DNA of 64,000 nucleotides from Streptomyces sp. YPW6 (GTDB taxonomy: Bacteria > Actinomycetota > Actinomycetes > Streptomycetales > Streptomycetaceae). A program made the position numbers and the translations under genes. The notes below the pieces were generated by a model that saw only the letters and a program-made list of their open reading frames with translations, was not told the DNA's origin and searched no databases. Shown piece after piece: positions 22,266-31,361 of the stretch. Where the stretch lies: positions 4,871,001 through 4,935,000 of the forward strand of contig NZ_CP076457.1 of NCBI RefSeq assembly GCF_018866325.1. The letters are read 5' to 3'. Position 1 is the stretch's first letter; every line of letters starts with the position of its first letter.

Positions 22266-22754
22266 TCACCGGGGGCCCGGGGCGCGGGCGGTGAGACGTT
22301 CGCCGCCCAGCTCCACGGCGGCGCAGCGCCAGCGCTGGTCGGCACCCTGTTCCAGCCGGAACGCCATCGCCCGCACCCGGTCGCCCGCCGCGATGCTGGC
22401 GAACGCCTCGACGACCCCGGTGACGGGCTGGGCCCCGCGGCAGTGGCGGAGGACCGGGCGGCTTCCGTGGGTGGCCCTCAGCGGGGTGCTGGGAGCCAGT
22501 TCGGCGAGCTGGTCGTAGGCTTCGCCGATGGTGTGGCCGAGCATCCAGTGCACCGGGCGCTGGCCGCTGAGGACCGCGAGCAGACGCTCGGCGAACCACT
22601 GGTGCGGTCGCTGCGGCCGGTGGGGCTGGAGCCTGCGGGACCGCTGCGGAGGCACCGACCGGGGGCCGCTCGGGGCCGGTCGGCGGCCGCCCGGTGCTGA
22701 TCGGGGACCGTTCTGGTCGCGCCGTCCGGCGGGCCTCGTCCTGTCCGTGCTCAT
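22266..22754 (-). CDS. Rv3235-family conserved actinobacterial protein
   Basis: A 162-residue protein with a Pro/Arg-rich N-terminal 50 residues and a compact C-terminal domain (about 52-160). Recognisable elements are HQWFAERLLAVLSGQRPVHW, the helix EAYDQLAEL and the core VVEAFASIAAGDRVRAMAFR, followed by RWRCAAVELG. It resembles the actinobacterial Rv3235/DUF6459 family, whose gene usually lies next to secA, as here. No signal peptide or membrane segment is seen, and the function is unknown. Confidence 0.85.
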   Translation of the reverse strand: MSTDRTRPAGRRDQNGPRSAPGGRRPAPSGPRSVPPQRSRRLQPHRPQRPHQWFAERLLAVLSGQRPVHWMLGHTIGEAYDQLAELAPSTPLRATHGSRPVLRHCRGAQPVTGVVEAFASIAAGDRVRAMAFRLEQGADQRWRCAAVELGGERLTARAPGPR

Positions 22755-23029
22755 GATCCATCGCCCCCGATGACCGGGCCCGGCTTCTACCGGGCGGTAA
22801 CTTTTGTTGGGGATCTTCTACGGGGGCGGTCGTCAGCGACGCAAGGGGCCTTCCGGCGCCGATCGGGCGCGAACGGTTTCACCTATCCGTGGTTCGGCCC
22901 TTGCGGGGCAAGGGCAACGGCGGGGGTGACGGGGCGCCGGCCGTGGACGGACGCCCCCGGTTGCCGAAACCCGAAAGGGGACGCTCCCACGTATCCTGAG
23001 AACGTTTCCCCCTACGAAAGCGGCCTGCC

Positions 23030-23536
23030 ATGCGCGTGTACGTCCCCCTGACCCTCTCCGGTCTCGCAGCGGCGCACGGTGCGGGCGAGGTCGGCCCCGG
23101 GCCGCTGACCGCCTACGCGGTGACCCCCGGGCTGCGGGAGTGGTACGTCTCCGACGACATCGAGGAGCTGGAGTACGCGGCGCTCAGCCGGGCAGCCGCC
23201 GCCTCGCTCCGGATGATCGCCCAGAGCCCGGACGAGGTACGCCGCAGGGTGGTCGTCGCCGTCGACGTACCGGACGGGTCCGCTGTCGCCGACCCGGATC
23301 AGGGGCTGAGCGCGTCGTCGCTCGGTGAGGTGCGGATCGCCGCCGCGCTGCCGCTGGCCAAGGCCGCGGCGGTGCACGTGGACGCCGACGACGCGGAGAA
23401 GGACGTGGCCGCCGCGGCGGCTGCCCTGGGGGCGGCGGACCTCGGTGACGACGACGCGCAGTTCACCGTGGACGGGGCGGAGGACCACGAGTTGCTCTGG
23501 TTCGGGGTCCAGGAGATTCCGCAGCTCATCCGCTGA
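23030..23536 (+). CDS. DUF6912 family protein
   Basis: A 168-residue acidic protein (RVYVPLTLSGLAAAHGAGEV start, LREWYVSDDIEELEYAALSR, ELLWFGVQEIPQLI at the end) matching the actinobacterial DUF6912 family of unknown function. No membrane segment or signal peptide. A TATCCT -10-like box at 22992-22997 gives a plausible short leader, although no -35 is obvious. The HAD gene follows 51 nt downstream on the same strand. Confidence 0.85.
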   Translation: MRVYVPLTLSGLAAAHGAGEVGPGPLTAYAVTPGLREWYVSDDIEELEYAALSRAAAASLRMIAQSPDEVRRRVVVAVDVPDGSAVADPDQGLSASSLGEVRIAAALPLAKAAAVHVDADDAEKDVAAAAAALGAADLGDDDAQFTVDGAEDHELLWFGVQEIPQLIR

Positions 23537-23587
23537 GTCCGCGCCGGGCCGGCGGCGTTGTCGGACCCGGCGGGTATTTTTCTCCGT

Positions 23588-24274
23588 ATGGCTTCCGGAA
23601 CGACACGCACTCATCTGGTCTGGGACTGGAACGGCACGCTGCTCGACGACACGCACGCCGTCATCCGGGCCACGAACGCCGCGTTCGCGCAGGTCGAGCT
23701 GGCGCCGATCACGCTGGAGCAGTACCGGGAGATGTACACCATCCCCATACCCCGGTTCTACGAGCGCTTTCTGGGCCGGCTGCCCACGGAGGCCGAGTGG
23801 GAGCGGATGGACGAGGTGTTCCACCGGTCCTACACGGAGCAGCGGGCGGCCTGCGGGCTCACCGCCGGGGCGGAGGAGCTGCTGCACCAGTGGCAGCGCG
23901 CCGGGCGCAGCCAGTCGCTGCTGAGCATGTACGGGCACGAGCAGCTGGTGCCGGTCGTGCGGGGGTACGGAATCGAGCCGCGGTTCGTCCGCGTCGAGGG
24001 GCGCACGGGCCCGTCCGGCGGGAGCAAGGCGCTGCACATGGAGCGGCATTTCGCGGCACTGGCCGGGGCGGGCGGCGTGGACGGGTTCTCGCCGCAGGAC
24101 GTGGTGGTCATCGGGGACGCGCTGGACGACGCGGTGGCAGCCGCGCATGTGGGGGCGCGGGCAGTGCTGTACACCGGGGGGTCGCACAGCCGGAGCAGTC
24201 TGGAGGGGGCGGGGGTGCCGGTGGTGGACAGCCTGGGGGAGGCGGTGGCGTTGGCGGAGACGTTTTCCGCGTAG
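23588..24274 (+). CDS. HAD-superfamily hydrolase (phosphoglycolate-phosphatase-like)
   Basis: A 228-residue HAD hydrolase. Motif I is DWNGTLLDD with nucleophile Asp13; a helical cap follows, with motif III lysine in SGGSKALHMERHF and motif IV DVVVIGDALDDAVAAAHVG. The DxN variant of motif I is common in this group. The substrate is not predictable. The ATG at 23588 lies 7 nt after TATTTT without a clear ribosome binding site, so it may be translated from a leaderless message. A TTG start at 23558 would add ten residues. Confidence 0.88.
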   Translation: MASGTTRTHLVWDWNGTLLDDTHAVIRATNAAFAQVELAPITLEQYREMYTIPIPRFYERFLGRLPTEAEWERMDEVFHRSYTEQRAACGLTAGAEELLHQWQRAGRSQSLLSMYGHEQLVPVVRGYGIEPRFVRVEGRTGPSGGSKALHMERHFAALAGAGGVDGFSPQDVVVIGDALDDAVAAAHVGARAVLYTGGSHSRSSLEGAGVPVVDSLGEAVALAETFSA

Positions 24275-24307
24275 CGGGTGCGGTGCGGGGTGCCTTGGTG
24301 GGGGTTT

Positions 24308-24360
24308 CGGGGCGCTGCCCCGGGCCCCGGTCCTCAAGCGCCGGGCGGGCTTGGAGGGGC
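24308..24360. repeat. Streptomyces-type dispersed intergenic element, copy 1
   Basis: The hairpin cggggc-gct-gccccg (24308-24322) is followed by tcctcaagcgccgggcgggc and ttggaggggc (24331-24360). The latter is repeated with few changes at 24421-24450 and in part at 30528-30550. Elements with ctcaa-cgccgg-cgggcttg cores are widespread between streptomycete genes. It may also help terminate the HAD gene. Confidence 0.65.
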
Positions 24361-24420
24361 GTTCGGGCGGGGTGGGACTGTGGCCCCCCTGCGGGCCGGG
24401 CGTGGCTGAGCTGAAAGATG

Positions 24421-24450
24421 TCCTCAATCGTCGGACGGGCTTGAAGGGGT
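24421..24450. repeat. Dispersed intergenic element, copy 2 (overlaps the end of the PfpI gene)
   Basis: tcctcaatcgtcggacgggc then ttgaaggggt, 25 of 30 bases or more identical to the copy exactly 90 bp upstream (24331). The stop codon (24424-24426) and last codons of the DJ-1/PfpI gene lie within it. Confidence 0.65.
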
Positions 24451-25011
24451 GCCCGACCGGCTTGAGCGGAGCACCCTCAGGAACTCCCTCATCCAGGACG
24501 CGTGGTCCGGCCAGGCCCTCGATGAGACCAGCGGGCCGTCCACCACGGCCTCCGTGTCCTGGAACGTCGCGCCCGCGCTCTGCATGTCCGGCTCCAGCGC
24601 CGGGTACGCCGTGACGGTGCGGCCGCTCAGGTTGCCGGTGGCCGCGGTGATCAGGGGGCCGTGGCAGATCTGGGCCACCGGGCGGTCCGCGGAGAAGAAG
24701 GCGCCGACGATCTTCCGCAGCTCGGCGTTGTTGCGGAGGTACTCGGGGGCCCGGCCGCCGGGGATCACCAGCGCGACGTAGGCCCCGGGGTCGACCTCGG
24801 AGAAGGACAGGTCGGCGGGCCAGGTGTAGCCGGGCTTCTCCGTGTACGTGTCGAAGCCGGGTTCGAAGTCGTGGATCACGAAGCGCAGCGTCTTGCGTTC
24901 GGGAGCCGCGATGTCGACCTCGTACCCCTCCTCCAGCAGCCGCTGGTACGGGTAGAGGACTTCGAGCGACTCGGCGGCGTCGCCGGTGACGATGAGGATC
25001 TTCTGCGGCAT
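24424..25011 (-). CDS. DJ-1/PfpI family protein
   Basis: A 195-residue class I glutamine-amidotransferase-like protein. The nucleophile elbow is AQICHGP with Cys116 and His117; the conserved acidic residue is Glu90 in PGGRAPEYLR. Relatives include PfpI proteases, YhbO deglycase-like proteins and stress proteins; the activity here is uncertain. There is no signal peptide, so it is cytoplasmic. The last ten or so residues (SGTPSSPSDD) are encoded by a dispersed intergenic repeat and look like an acquired tail. Single gene, divergent from gdh. Confidence 0.9.
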   Translation of the reverse strand: MPQKILIVTGDAAESLEVLYPYQRLLEEGYEVDIAAPERKTLRFVIHDFEPGFDTYTEKPGYTWPADLSFSEVDPGAYVALVIPGGRAPEYLRNNAELRKIVGAFFSADRPVAQICHGPLITAATGNLSGRTVTAYPALEPDMQSAGATFQDTEAVVDGPLVSSRAWPDHASWMREFLRVLRSSRSGTPSSPSDD

Positions 25012-25455
25012 GGCGGACTCCTCGGGGGCGATCGGCCCCGGCGGGTCGGCGCGCGGTCTGCCGGTGGCCTGGTTCGGGCGTTGTCCACAGATTGCCCCGG
25101 TTCCGGAAGTTCGCCAAGGCGGCGCGGCGCACTGTCCAGAGTGTCAAAGTTCGGGGGGTTCTTTTGTACACAAGCAGCTCATGACGCGGTGGGGTGCAGG
25201 AGAGATAGCCTGGTGCCGTGATCAGCGCGATATGCCTCGGGGGCAGCGAAGCCCCCGGCCGCCGCCCGGAGTGCCACAGCACCCGGGCGATCCGCGATCT
25301 TCCGACCCCGGACCGGCCGTCAAGAATGGCCCATGTGGTCCCGGGGAACTCTCGAAGCGGCATAGCGTCGACCCAGACCGGAAACCCCGCGTCGTGGCGG
25401 TACGTCGCTTTTCTCACCTACGTCACGCAACGGCGCGCGACAGGAGCCAGAGGAC
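25012..25455. other. Divergent intergenic region upstream of gdh
   Basis: 444 bp between the PfpI gene and gdh. It holds an exact streptomycete DnaA-box sequence (ttgtccaca, 25081-25089, probably chance), an interrupted palindrome ttgt-ac-acaa at 25164-25173, and a candidate promoter (25181-25211). A 99-codon open frame starting at GTG 25218 would overlap the gdh start in another frame; it has no recognisable homology and is not annotated as a gene. Confidence 0.5.
25181..25211 (+). promoter_or_regulatory. Candidate housekeeping-type promoter upstream of gdh
   Basis: -35 atgacg (25181-25186), 19-nt spacer, -10 TAGCCT (25206-25211). Transcription would start near 25218, giving gdh a leader of about 240 nt. 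A GTG codon sits exactly at the predicted start point. Confidence 0.4.
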
Positions 25456-28400
25456 ATGCAGACCAAGCTGGACGAAGCCAAGGCCGAGCTGCTCGCAGGG
25501 GCCGCCAAGGTAGCTGACAACGGTCCGGGCGGTGGTGTCGGTGGCCCGGGAGGCGCCCCCCGGGCGCGGGTCTCCGCCGCCGGGGCCGACGCGGGCGCCT
25601 CCACCGGTCAGGACACGGTGCTCGCCTACCTCCAGCGCTACTACCTGCACACGGCTCAGGAAGACCTCAGCGGCCGTGACCCCGTCGACGTCTTCGGTGC
25701 GGCTGCCTCGCACTACCGGCTGGCCGAGAACCGCCCCCAGGGCACGGCGAACGTCCGGGTGCACACCCCGACCGTCGAGGAGAACGGCTGGGCCTGCAGC
25801 CACTCCGTCGTCGAGGTCGTCACCGACGACATGCCCTTCCTCGTGGACTCCGTCACCAACGAGCTGTCCCGGCAGGACCGCGGCATCCACCTCGTGATCC
25901 ACCCGCAGGTCATCGTCCGCCGCGATGTCACCGGCAAGCTCATCGAGGTCCTCTCCGGCGGTCCCGGCACCCCGAAGACCTCCCAGGCCCGCAAGAAGTC
26001 CCAGGACGACAAGGCCGGGCTGCCGCACGACGCGCTCGTCGAGTCCTGGATCCACGTCGAGATCGACCGCGAGACCGACCGCGCCGACCTCCAGCAGATC
26101 ACCGCCGACCTGCTGCGCGTCCTGTCCGACGTACGGGAGACCGTCGAGGACTGGGGCAAGATGCGCGACGCCGCCCTCCGGATCGCCGACGATCTGCCGG
26201 GCGAGCCGCTGGACGACCTCGCCGACGAGGAGGTCGAGGAGGCCCGCGAGCTGCTGCGCTGGCTGGCCGCCGACCACTTCACCTTCCTCGGCTACCGCGA
26301 GTACGAGCTGAAGGACAGCGACGCGCTGGCCGCCGTACCGGGCACCGGGCTCGGCATCCTGCGCTCCGACCCGCAGCACAGCGAGGACGAGGCGCACCCG
26401 GTCAGCCCGTCCTTCGACCGGCTGCCCGCCGACGTCCGCGCCAAGGCCCGCGAGCACAAGCTCCTCGTCCTGACGAAGGCCAACAGCCGCGCCACCGTGC
26501 ACCGCCCCAGCTACCTCGACTACGTCGGCGTGAAGAAGTTCGACGCCAAGGGCAACGTCGTCGGCGAGCGGCGCTTCCTCGGCCTCTTCTCCTCCGCCGC
26601 CTACACCGAGTCCGTGCGCCGGGTGCCCGTCATCCGCCGCAAGGTCGCCGAGGTCGTCGAGGGCGCCGGATTCTCGTACAACAGCCACGACGGGCGCGAC
26701 CTGCTCCAGATCCTGGAGACCTACCCGCGCGACGAGCTGTTCCAGACGCCCGTCGACCAGCTCCGCTCCATCGTGACCTCCGTCCTCTACCTCCAGGAGC
26801 GCCGCCGGCTGCGGCTCTACCTGCGCCAGGACGAGTACGGGCGCTACTACTCCGCGATCGTCTACCTCCCGCGCGACCGGTACACCACCGCCGTACGCCT
26901 GCGGCTGATCGACATCCTCAAGGAGGAGCTCGGCGGCACCAGCGTCGACTTCACCGCCTGGAACACCGAGTCGATCCTCTCCCGGCTGCACTTCGTCATC
27001 CGGGTCCCCCCGGGCACCGAACTGCCGCACCTCACGGACGCCGACGCCGACCGTATCGAGGCGCGTCTCGTCGAGGCCGCCCGTTCCTGGGCCGACGGCT
27101 TCGGAGAGGCCCTCACCGCCGAACTGGGCGAGGAGCGCGCCGCCGAACTCCAGCGCCAGTACGGCCACTCGTTCCCCGAGGGCTACAAGGCCGACCATTC
27201 GCCGCGCGCCGCCGTCTCCGACCTGGTCCACCTCGAAACCCTCCGCGAGGGGGAGAAGGACTTCGCCCTCAGCCTGTACGAGCCCGTCGGCGCGGGCCCC
27301 GGCGAGCGCCGCTTCAAGATCTACCGGACCGGCGAGCAGGTCTCCCTCTCCGCCGTCCTCCCGGCCCTCCAGCAGCTCGGTGTCGAGGTCGTCGACGAGC
27401 GGCCGTACGAGCTGCGCTGCGCGGACCGCACGCACGCCTGGATCTACGACTTCGGGCTGCGGATGCCGCAGACCGGCGGCACCGGCGGCTACCTCGCCGA
27501 CGACGCCCGCACCCGCTTCCAGGAGGCCTTCGCCGCCGTCTGGAAGGGCGCGGCGGAGAACGACGGCTTCAACGCGCTGGTCCTCGGCGCCGGGCTGAAC
27601 TGGCGCCAGGCCATGGTGCTGCGCGCCTACGCGAAGTACCTGCGCCAGGCCGGTTCGACCTTCAGCCAGGACTACATGGAGTCCACGCTCCGCAACAACG
27701 TCCACACCACCCGGCTGCTCGTCTCGCTCTTCGAGGCCCGCATGTCGCCCGGCAGGCAGAGCGCCGGCACCGAGCTGACCGACGGGCTCCTGGAGGAACT
27801 GGACGGGGCCCTGGACCAGGTCGCCTCGCTGGATGAGGACCGGATCCTGCGGTCCTTCCTCACCGTCATCAAGGCGACCCTGCGCACCAACTTCTTCCAG
27901 CAGGCGGAGGACGGCACGCCGCACTCCTACGTCTCGATGAAGTTCGACCCGCAGGCCATCCCGGATCTGCCCGCGCCCCGGCCGGCGTACGAGATCTGGG
28001 TGTACTCGCCGCGCGTGGAGGGCGTCCACCTGCGCTTCGGCAAGGTCGCCCGCGGCGGGCTGCGCTGGTCGGACCGGCGGGAGGACTTCCGTACGGAGAT
28101 CCTCGGCCTGGTCAAGGCGCAGATGGTGAAGAACACCGTCATCGTGCCCGTCGGCGCCAAGGGCGGCTTCGTCGCCAAGCAGCTCCCGGACCCGGCGGCG
28201 GACCGCGACGCCTGGTTCGCCGAGGGCATCGCCGCCTACCGCACGTTCATCTCCGCCCTGCTCGACATCACCGACAACATGGTGGCCGGCCAGGTCGTGC
28301 CGCCCACCGACGTCGTCCGCCACGACGAGGACGACACCTACCTCGTCGTCGCCGCCGACAAGGGCACCGCGAGCTTCTCCGACATCGCCAACGAGGTCGC

Positions 28401-30462
28401 CGTCGCCTACAACTTCTGGCTCGGTGACGCGTTCGCCTCCGGAGGGTCGGCCGGCTACGACCACAAGGGCATGGGCATCACGGCCCGGGGCGCCTGGGAG
28501 TCCGTCAAGCGGCACTTCCGGGAGCTGGGCCACGACACCCAGACCGAGGACTTCACCGTCGTCGGCGTCGGCGACATGTCCGGTGACGTCTTCGGCAACG
28601 GCATGCTGCTCTCCGAGCACATCCGCCTGGTCGCCGCCTTCGACCACCGGCACATCTTCATCGACCCGAACCCGGACGCCGCCACCTCGTACGCCGAGCG
28701 GCGCCGCCTGTTCGACCTGCCGCGCAGCTCCTGGGCCGACTACGACACCGGCCTCCTCTCGGCGGGCGGCGGCATCCACCCGCGCAGCGCCAAGTCGATC
28801 CCGCTCAACGCGCACCTCCGCGAGGCGCTCGGCATCGACGCGTCGGTCAGCAAGATGACGCCCGCCGACCTGATGCAGGCCATCCTCAAGTCGCCCGTCG
28901 ACCTGGTGTGGAACGGCGGCATCGGCACGTACATCAAGGCCGTCTCCGAGTCGAACGCCGACGTCGGCGACAAGGCCAACGACGCGATCCGCGTCAACGG
29001 CGAGGACCTGCGGGCCAAGGTCGTCGGCGAGGGCGGCAACCTCGGCGCCACCCAGCTCGGCCGGATCGAGTTCGCCCGCAACGGCGGCCGGATCAACACC
29101 GACGCGATCGACAACAGCGCCGGTGTGGACACCTCCGACCACGAGGTGAACATCAAGATCCTGCTCAACGGCCTGGTCCGGGACGGCGACATGACCGTCA
29201 AGCAGCGCAACAAGCTGCTCGCGGACATGACCGAAGAGGTCGGCGCGCTCGTCCTGCGCAACAACTACGCGCAGAACGTCGCCCTCTCCAACGCCTCCGC
29301 GCAGGCCCCCTCGCTGCTCCACGCCCAGCAGCGCTTCATGCGCCGGCTGGAGCGCGACGGCGCGCTGGACCGGGCGCTGGAGTTCCTGCCCGCCGACCGG
29401 CACATCCGGGAGCTGCTGAGCAACGAGAAGGGGCTCAGCCAGCCCGAGCTGGCCGTGCTGCTCGCCTACACCAAGATCACGACGGCGGACGAGCTGGTCT
29501 CGACCGTCCTGCCGGACGACCCGCATCTGCAGAAGCTGGTGCACGCCTACTTCCCGAGCGAGCTGCGCGAGCGGTTCCCCGAGGCGGTCGACGGGCACGC
29601 GCTGCGACGCGAGATCATCACGACGGTCCTGGTCAACGACACGGTGAACACCGCAGGTTCGACGTTCCTGCACCGGCTGCGGGAGGAGACCGGGGCGTCG
29701 ATCGAGGAGATCGTCCGGGCCCAGTTCACCGCCCGGGAGATCTTCGGTCTGTCGCAGGTGTGGGACGCGGTCGAGGCGCTCGACAACAAGGTCGCCGCCG
29801 ACGTCCAGACCCGGATCCGGCTGCACTCGCGGCGGCTGGTCGAGCGCGGTTCGCGCTGGCTGCTGGGCAACCGGCCGCAGCCCGTCGCCATCGCGGAGAC
29901 CATCGACCTGTTCCGGGACGGCGTCGAGCAGGTCTGGAGCGAACTGCCCAAGCTGGTCCGGGGCGCCGACCTGGACTGGTACCACTCGATCCTGGACGAG
30001 CTGACGGCCGCGGGGGTGCCGGACGAACTGGCGGTCCGGGTGGCCGGCTTCTCCTCCGCCTTCCCGGCGCTGGACATCGTCGCCATCGCCGACCGTACGG
30101 GCAGGGAGCCGCTGGAGGTCGCCGAGGTCTACTACGACCTCGCGGACCGGCTGCGGATCACCCAGCTGATGGACCGGATCATCGAGCTGCCGCGGGCCGA
30201 CCGCTGGCAGTCCATGGCCCGCGCCTCCATCCGCGAGGACCTGTACGCGGCGCACGCGGCGCTCACGTCGGACGTGCTGAGCGTGGGCGACGGGTCCGCC
30301 ACGCCGGAGGAACGGTTCCGTGCGTGGGAGGAGAAGAACGCGGCGATCCTGGCCCGGTCGCGCTCGACGCTGGAGGAGATCCAGGGGTCGGACGCGTTCG
30401 ATCTGGCGAACCTGTCGGTGGCCATGCGGACGATGCGGACGCTGTTGCGCACGCACGCGTAG
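25456..30462 (+). CDS. gdh: NAD-specific glutamate dehydrogenase (large, 180-kDa class)
   Basis: A 1,668-residue enzyme of the L-180 GDH class, first described in Streptomyces clavuligerus. It catalyses glutamate + NAD+ + water to 2-oxoglutarate + ammonium + NADH, mainly for glutamate catabolism. The N-terminal ~700 residues carry ACT-like regulatory segments (AQEDLSGRDPVDVFGAAASH, VTDDMPFLVDSVTNEL); the catalytic core is at about 730-1250, with KVARGGLRWSDRREDFRTE and MVKNTVIVPVGAKGGF around 860-905; a long C-terminal helical domain follows. The ATG is preceded by aggagccagagg. It is monocistronic, closed by a 17-bp hairpin. Large GDHs of this class are tetrameric or hexameric and allosterically controlled. 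Confidence 0.96.
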   Translation: MQTKLDEAKAELLAGAAKVADNGPGGGVGGPGGAPRARVSAAGADAGASTGQDTVLAYLQRYYLHTAQEDLSGRDPVDVFGAAASHYRLAENRPQGTANVRVHTPTVEENGWACSHSVVEVVTDDMPFLVDSVTNELSRQDRGIHLVIHPQVIVRRDVTGKLIEVLSGGPGTPKTSQARKKSQDDKAGLPHDALVESWIHVEIDRETDRADLQQITADLLRVLSDVRETVEDWGKMRDAALRIADDLPGEPLDDLADEEVEEARELLRWLAADHFTFLGYREYELKDSDALAAVPGTGLGILRSDPQHSEDEAHPVSPSFDRLPADVRAKAREHKLLVLTKANSRATVHRPSYLDYVGVKKFDAKGNVVGERRFLGLFSSAAYTESVRRVPVIRRKVAEVVEGAGFSYNSHDGRDLLQILETYPRDELFQTPVDQLRSIVTSVLYLQERRRLRLYLRQDEYGRYYSAIVYLPRDRYTTAVRLRLIDILKEELGGTSVDFTAWNTESILSRLHFVIRVPPGTELPHLTDADADRIEARLVEAARSWADGFGEALTAELGEERAAELQRQYGHSFPEGYKADHSPRAAVSDLVHLETLREGEKDFALSLYEPVGAGPGERRFKIYRTGEQVSLSAVLPALQQLGVEVVDERPYELRCADRTHAWIYDFGLRMPQTGGTGGYLADDARTRFQEAFAAVWKGAAENDGFNALVLGAGLNWRQAMVLRAYAKYLRQAGSTFSQDYMESTLRNNVHTTRLLVSLFEARMSPGRQSAGTELTDGLLEELDGALDQVASLDEDRILRSFLTVIKATLRTNFFQQAEDGTPHSYVSMKFDPQAIPDLPAPRPAYEIWVYSPRVEGVHLRFGKVARGGLRWSDRREDFRTEILGLVKAQMVKNTVIVPVGAKGGFVAKQLPDPAADRDAWFAEGIAAYRTFISALLDITDNMVAGQVVPPTDVVRHDEDDTYLVVAADKGTASFSDIANEVAVAYNFWLGDAFASGGSAGYDHKGMGITARGAWESVKRHFRELGHDTQTEDFTVVGVGDMSGDVFGNGMLLSEHIRLVAAFDHRHIFIDPNPDAATSYAERRRLFDLPRSSWADYDTGLLSAGGGIHPRSAKSIPLNAHLREALGIDASVSKMTPADLMQAILKSPVDLVWNGGIGTYIKAVSESNADVGDKANDAIRVNGEDLRAKVVGEGGNLGATQLGRIEFARNGGRINTDAIDNSAGVDTSDHEVNIKILLNGLVRDGDMTVKQRNKLLADMTEEVGALVLRNNYAQNVALSNASAQAPSLLHAQQRFMRRLERDGALDRALEFLPADRHIRELLSNEKGLSQPELAVLLAYTKITTADELVSTVLPDDPHLQKLVHAYFPSELRERFPEAVDGHALRREIITTVLVNDTVNTAGSTFLHRLREETGASIEEIVRAQFTAREIFGLSQVWDAVEALDNKVAADVQTRIRLHSRRLVERGSRWLLGNRPQPVAIAETIDLFRDGVEQVWSELPKLVRGADLDWYHSILDELTAAGVPDELAVRVAGFSSAFPALDIVAIADRTGREPLEVAEVYYDLADRLRITQLMDRIIELPRADRWQSMARASIREDLYAAHAALTSDVLSVGDGSATPEERFRAWEEKNAAILARSRSTLEEIQGSDAFDLANLSVAMRTMRTLLRTHA

Positions 30463-30478
30463 CAGACCCGCTGTACGT

Positions 30479-30515
30479 CCGAGGGGCCGGCACCCGGTGG
30501 GTGCCGGCCCCTCGG
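30479..30515. terminator. Bidirectional terminator between gdh and the exporter operon
   Basis: A perfect 17-bp stem ccgaggggccggcaccc / gggtgccggcccctcgg with a 3-nt loop (ggt), between two convergent transcription units. Confidence 0.88.
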
Positions 30516-30527
30516 CGTGGGGGTGTG

Positions 30528-30550
30528 TCCTCAAGCGCCGGACGGCCGGA
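30528..30550. repeat. Dispersed intergenic element, partial copy 3
   Basis: tcctcaagcgccggacggcc shares its first 16 or so bases with the copies at 24331 and 24421. It lies between the gdh terminator and the end of the ABC ATPase gene. Confidence 0.5.
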
Positions 30551-30569
30551 CGCGGCCGGGCGGGTTCGG

Positions 30570-31361
30570 CTACGTGCGGCGGGTGAAGGCCTCGTAGGCC
30601 TTCACCACCTCCTCGGCCGGGCCGTCCATCCTCAGCGTGCCCGCCTCCAGCCACAGCGCCCGGTCGCAGGTCTGGGTGATCGACTTGTTGCTGTGGCTGA
30701 CCAGGAAGACCGTGCCCGCCTCCGCGCGCAGTTCCTTGATGCGGTCCTTGCTACGGCGCTGGAACTTCGCGTCGCCCGTGGACAGGGCCTCGTCGATCAG
30801 GAGGACGTCGTGGCTCTTGGCGGCCGCGATGGAGAAGCGCAGCCGCGCGCCCATGCCCGAGGAGTACGTGCGCATCGGCAGCGTGACGAAGTCGCCCTTC
30901 TCGTTGATGCCGGAGAAGTCGACGATCTCGTCGTAGCGTGCGCGGATCTGCTCGCGCGTCATGCCCATCGCCAGCCCGCCCAGGATCACGTTCCGTTCGC
31001 CGGTCAGGTCGCCCATCAGCGCCGCGTTCACGCCGAGCAGCGACGGCTGGCCCCGGGTGTGGACCTTGCCCCGGGTCGGCGGGAGGAGGCCGGCGACCGC
31101 CTTGAGCAGCGTCGACTTGCCCGATCCGTTGGAGCCGATCAGGCCGATCGCCTCGCCCTTGTACGCGGCGAAGCTGACCCCCTTCACGGCGTGCACCTGG
31201 CGTGCGCCGGGGGCGCGGCGGCGCGAGGTGAGCCGGCTGAGCGCCGAGGTCGCGCTGCCCCGGCCCGTACGCGCGCCGTTGACCGTGTACGTGATGTGCA
31301 CGTCGTCGACGACGACCGTCGGGACGCGCTGGTCCCCGGGGGTGTTCCTGTCGTCAGCCAC
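30570..31361 (-). CDS. ABC transporter ATPase, teichoic-acid/polysaccharide exporter (TagH-like)
   Basis: A 263-residue ATPase of the polysaccharide-export class. Walker A GSNGSGKST is at residues 76-84, the signature YSSGMGARLRF at about 166-176 and Walker B VLLIDEAL with Asp190/Glu191, followed by the switch His in FLVSHSNKSI. The sequence between the core strands (VHAVKGVSFAAYKGEAIGLI) is typical of TagH/KpsT/RfbE proteins that power export of lipid-linked wall polymers. The GTG start overlaps the permease stop by 8 nt. It is the partner of the next gene and starts the wall-polymer locus. Confidence 0.93.
   Translation of the reverse strand: MADDRNTPGDQRVPTVVVDDVHITYTVNGARTGRGSATSALSRLTSRRRAPGARQVHAVKGVSFAAYKGEAIGLIGSNGSGKSTLLKAVAGLLPPTRGKVHTRGQPSLLGVNAALMGDLTGERNVILGGLAMGMTREQIRARYDEIVDFSGINEKGDFVTLPMRTYSSGMGARLRFSIAAAKSHDVLLIDEALSTGDAKFQRRSKDRIKELRAEAGTVFLVSHSNKSITQTCDRALWLEAGTLRMDGPAEEVVKAYEAFTRRT

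Noticed and set aside
25081..25089. ttgtccaca, an exact match to the streptomycete DnaA box.
   Set aside because: A single 9-mer without clustered boxes or an A+T-rich region; chance occurrence is likely and no origin is indicated.
25423..30654. A 1,743-codon open frame antisense to gdh, longer than gdh itself.
   Set aside because: Same mirror effect; the opposite strand encodes a clear NAD-glutamate dehydrogenase, and this frame has no start context or motif.
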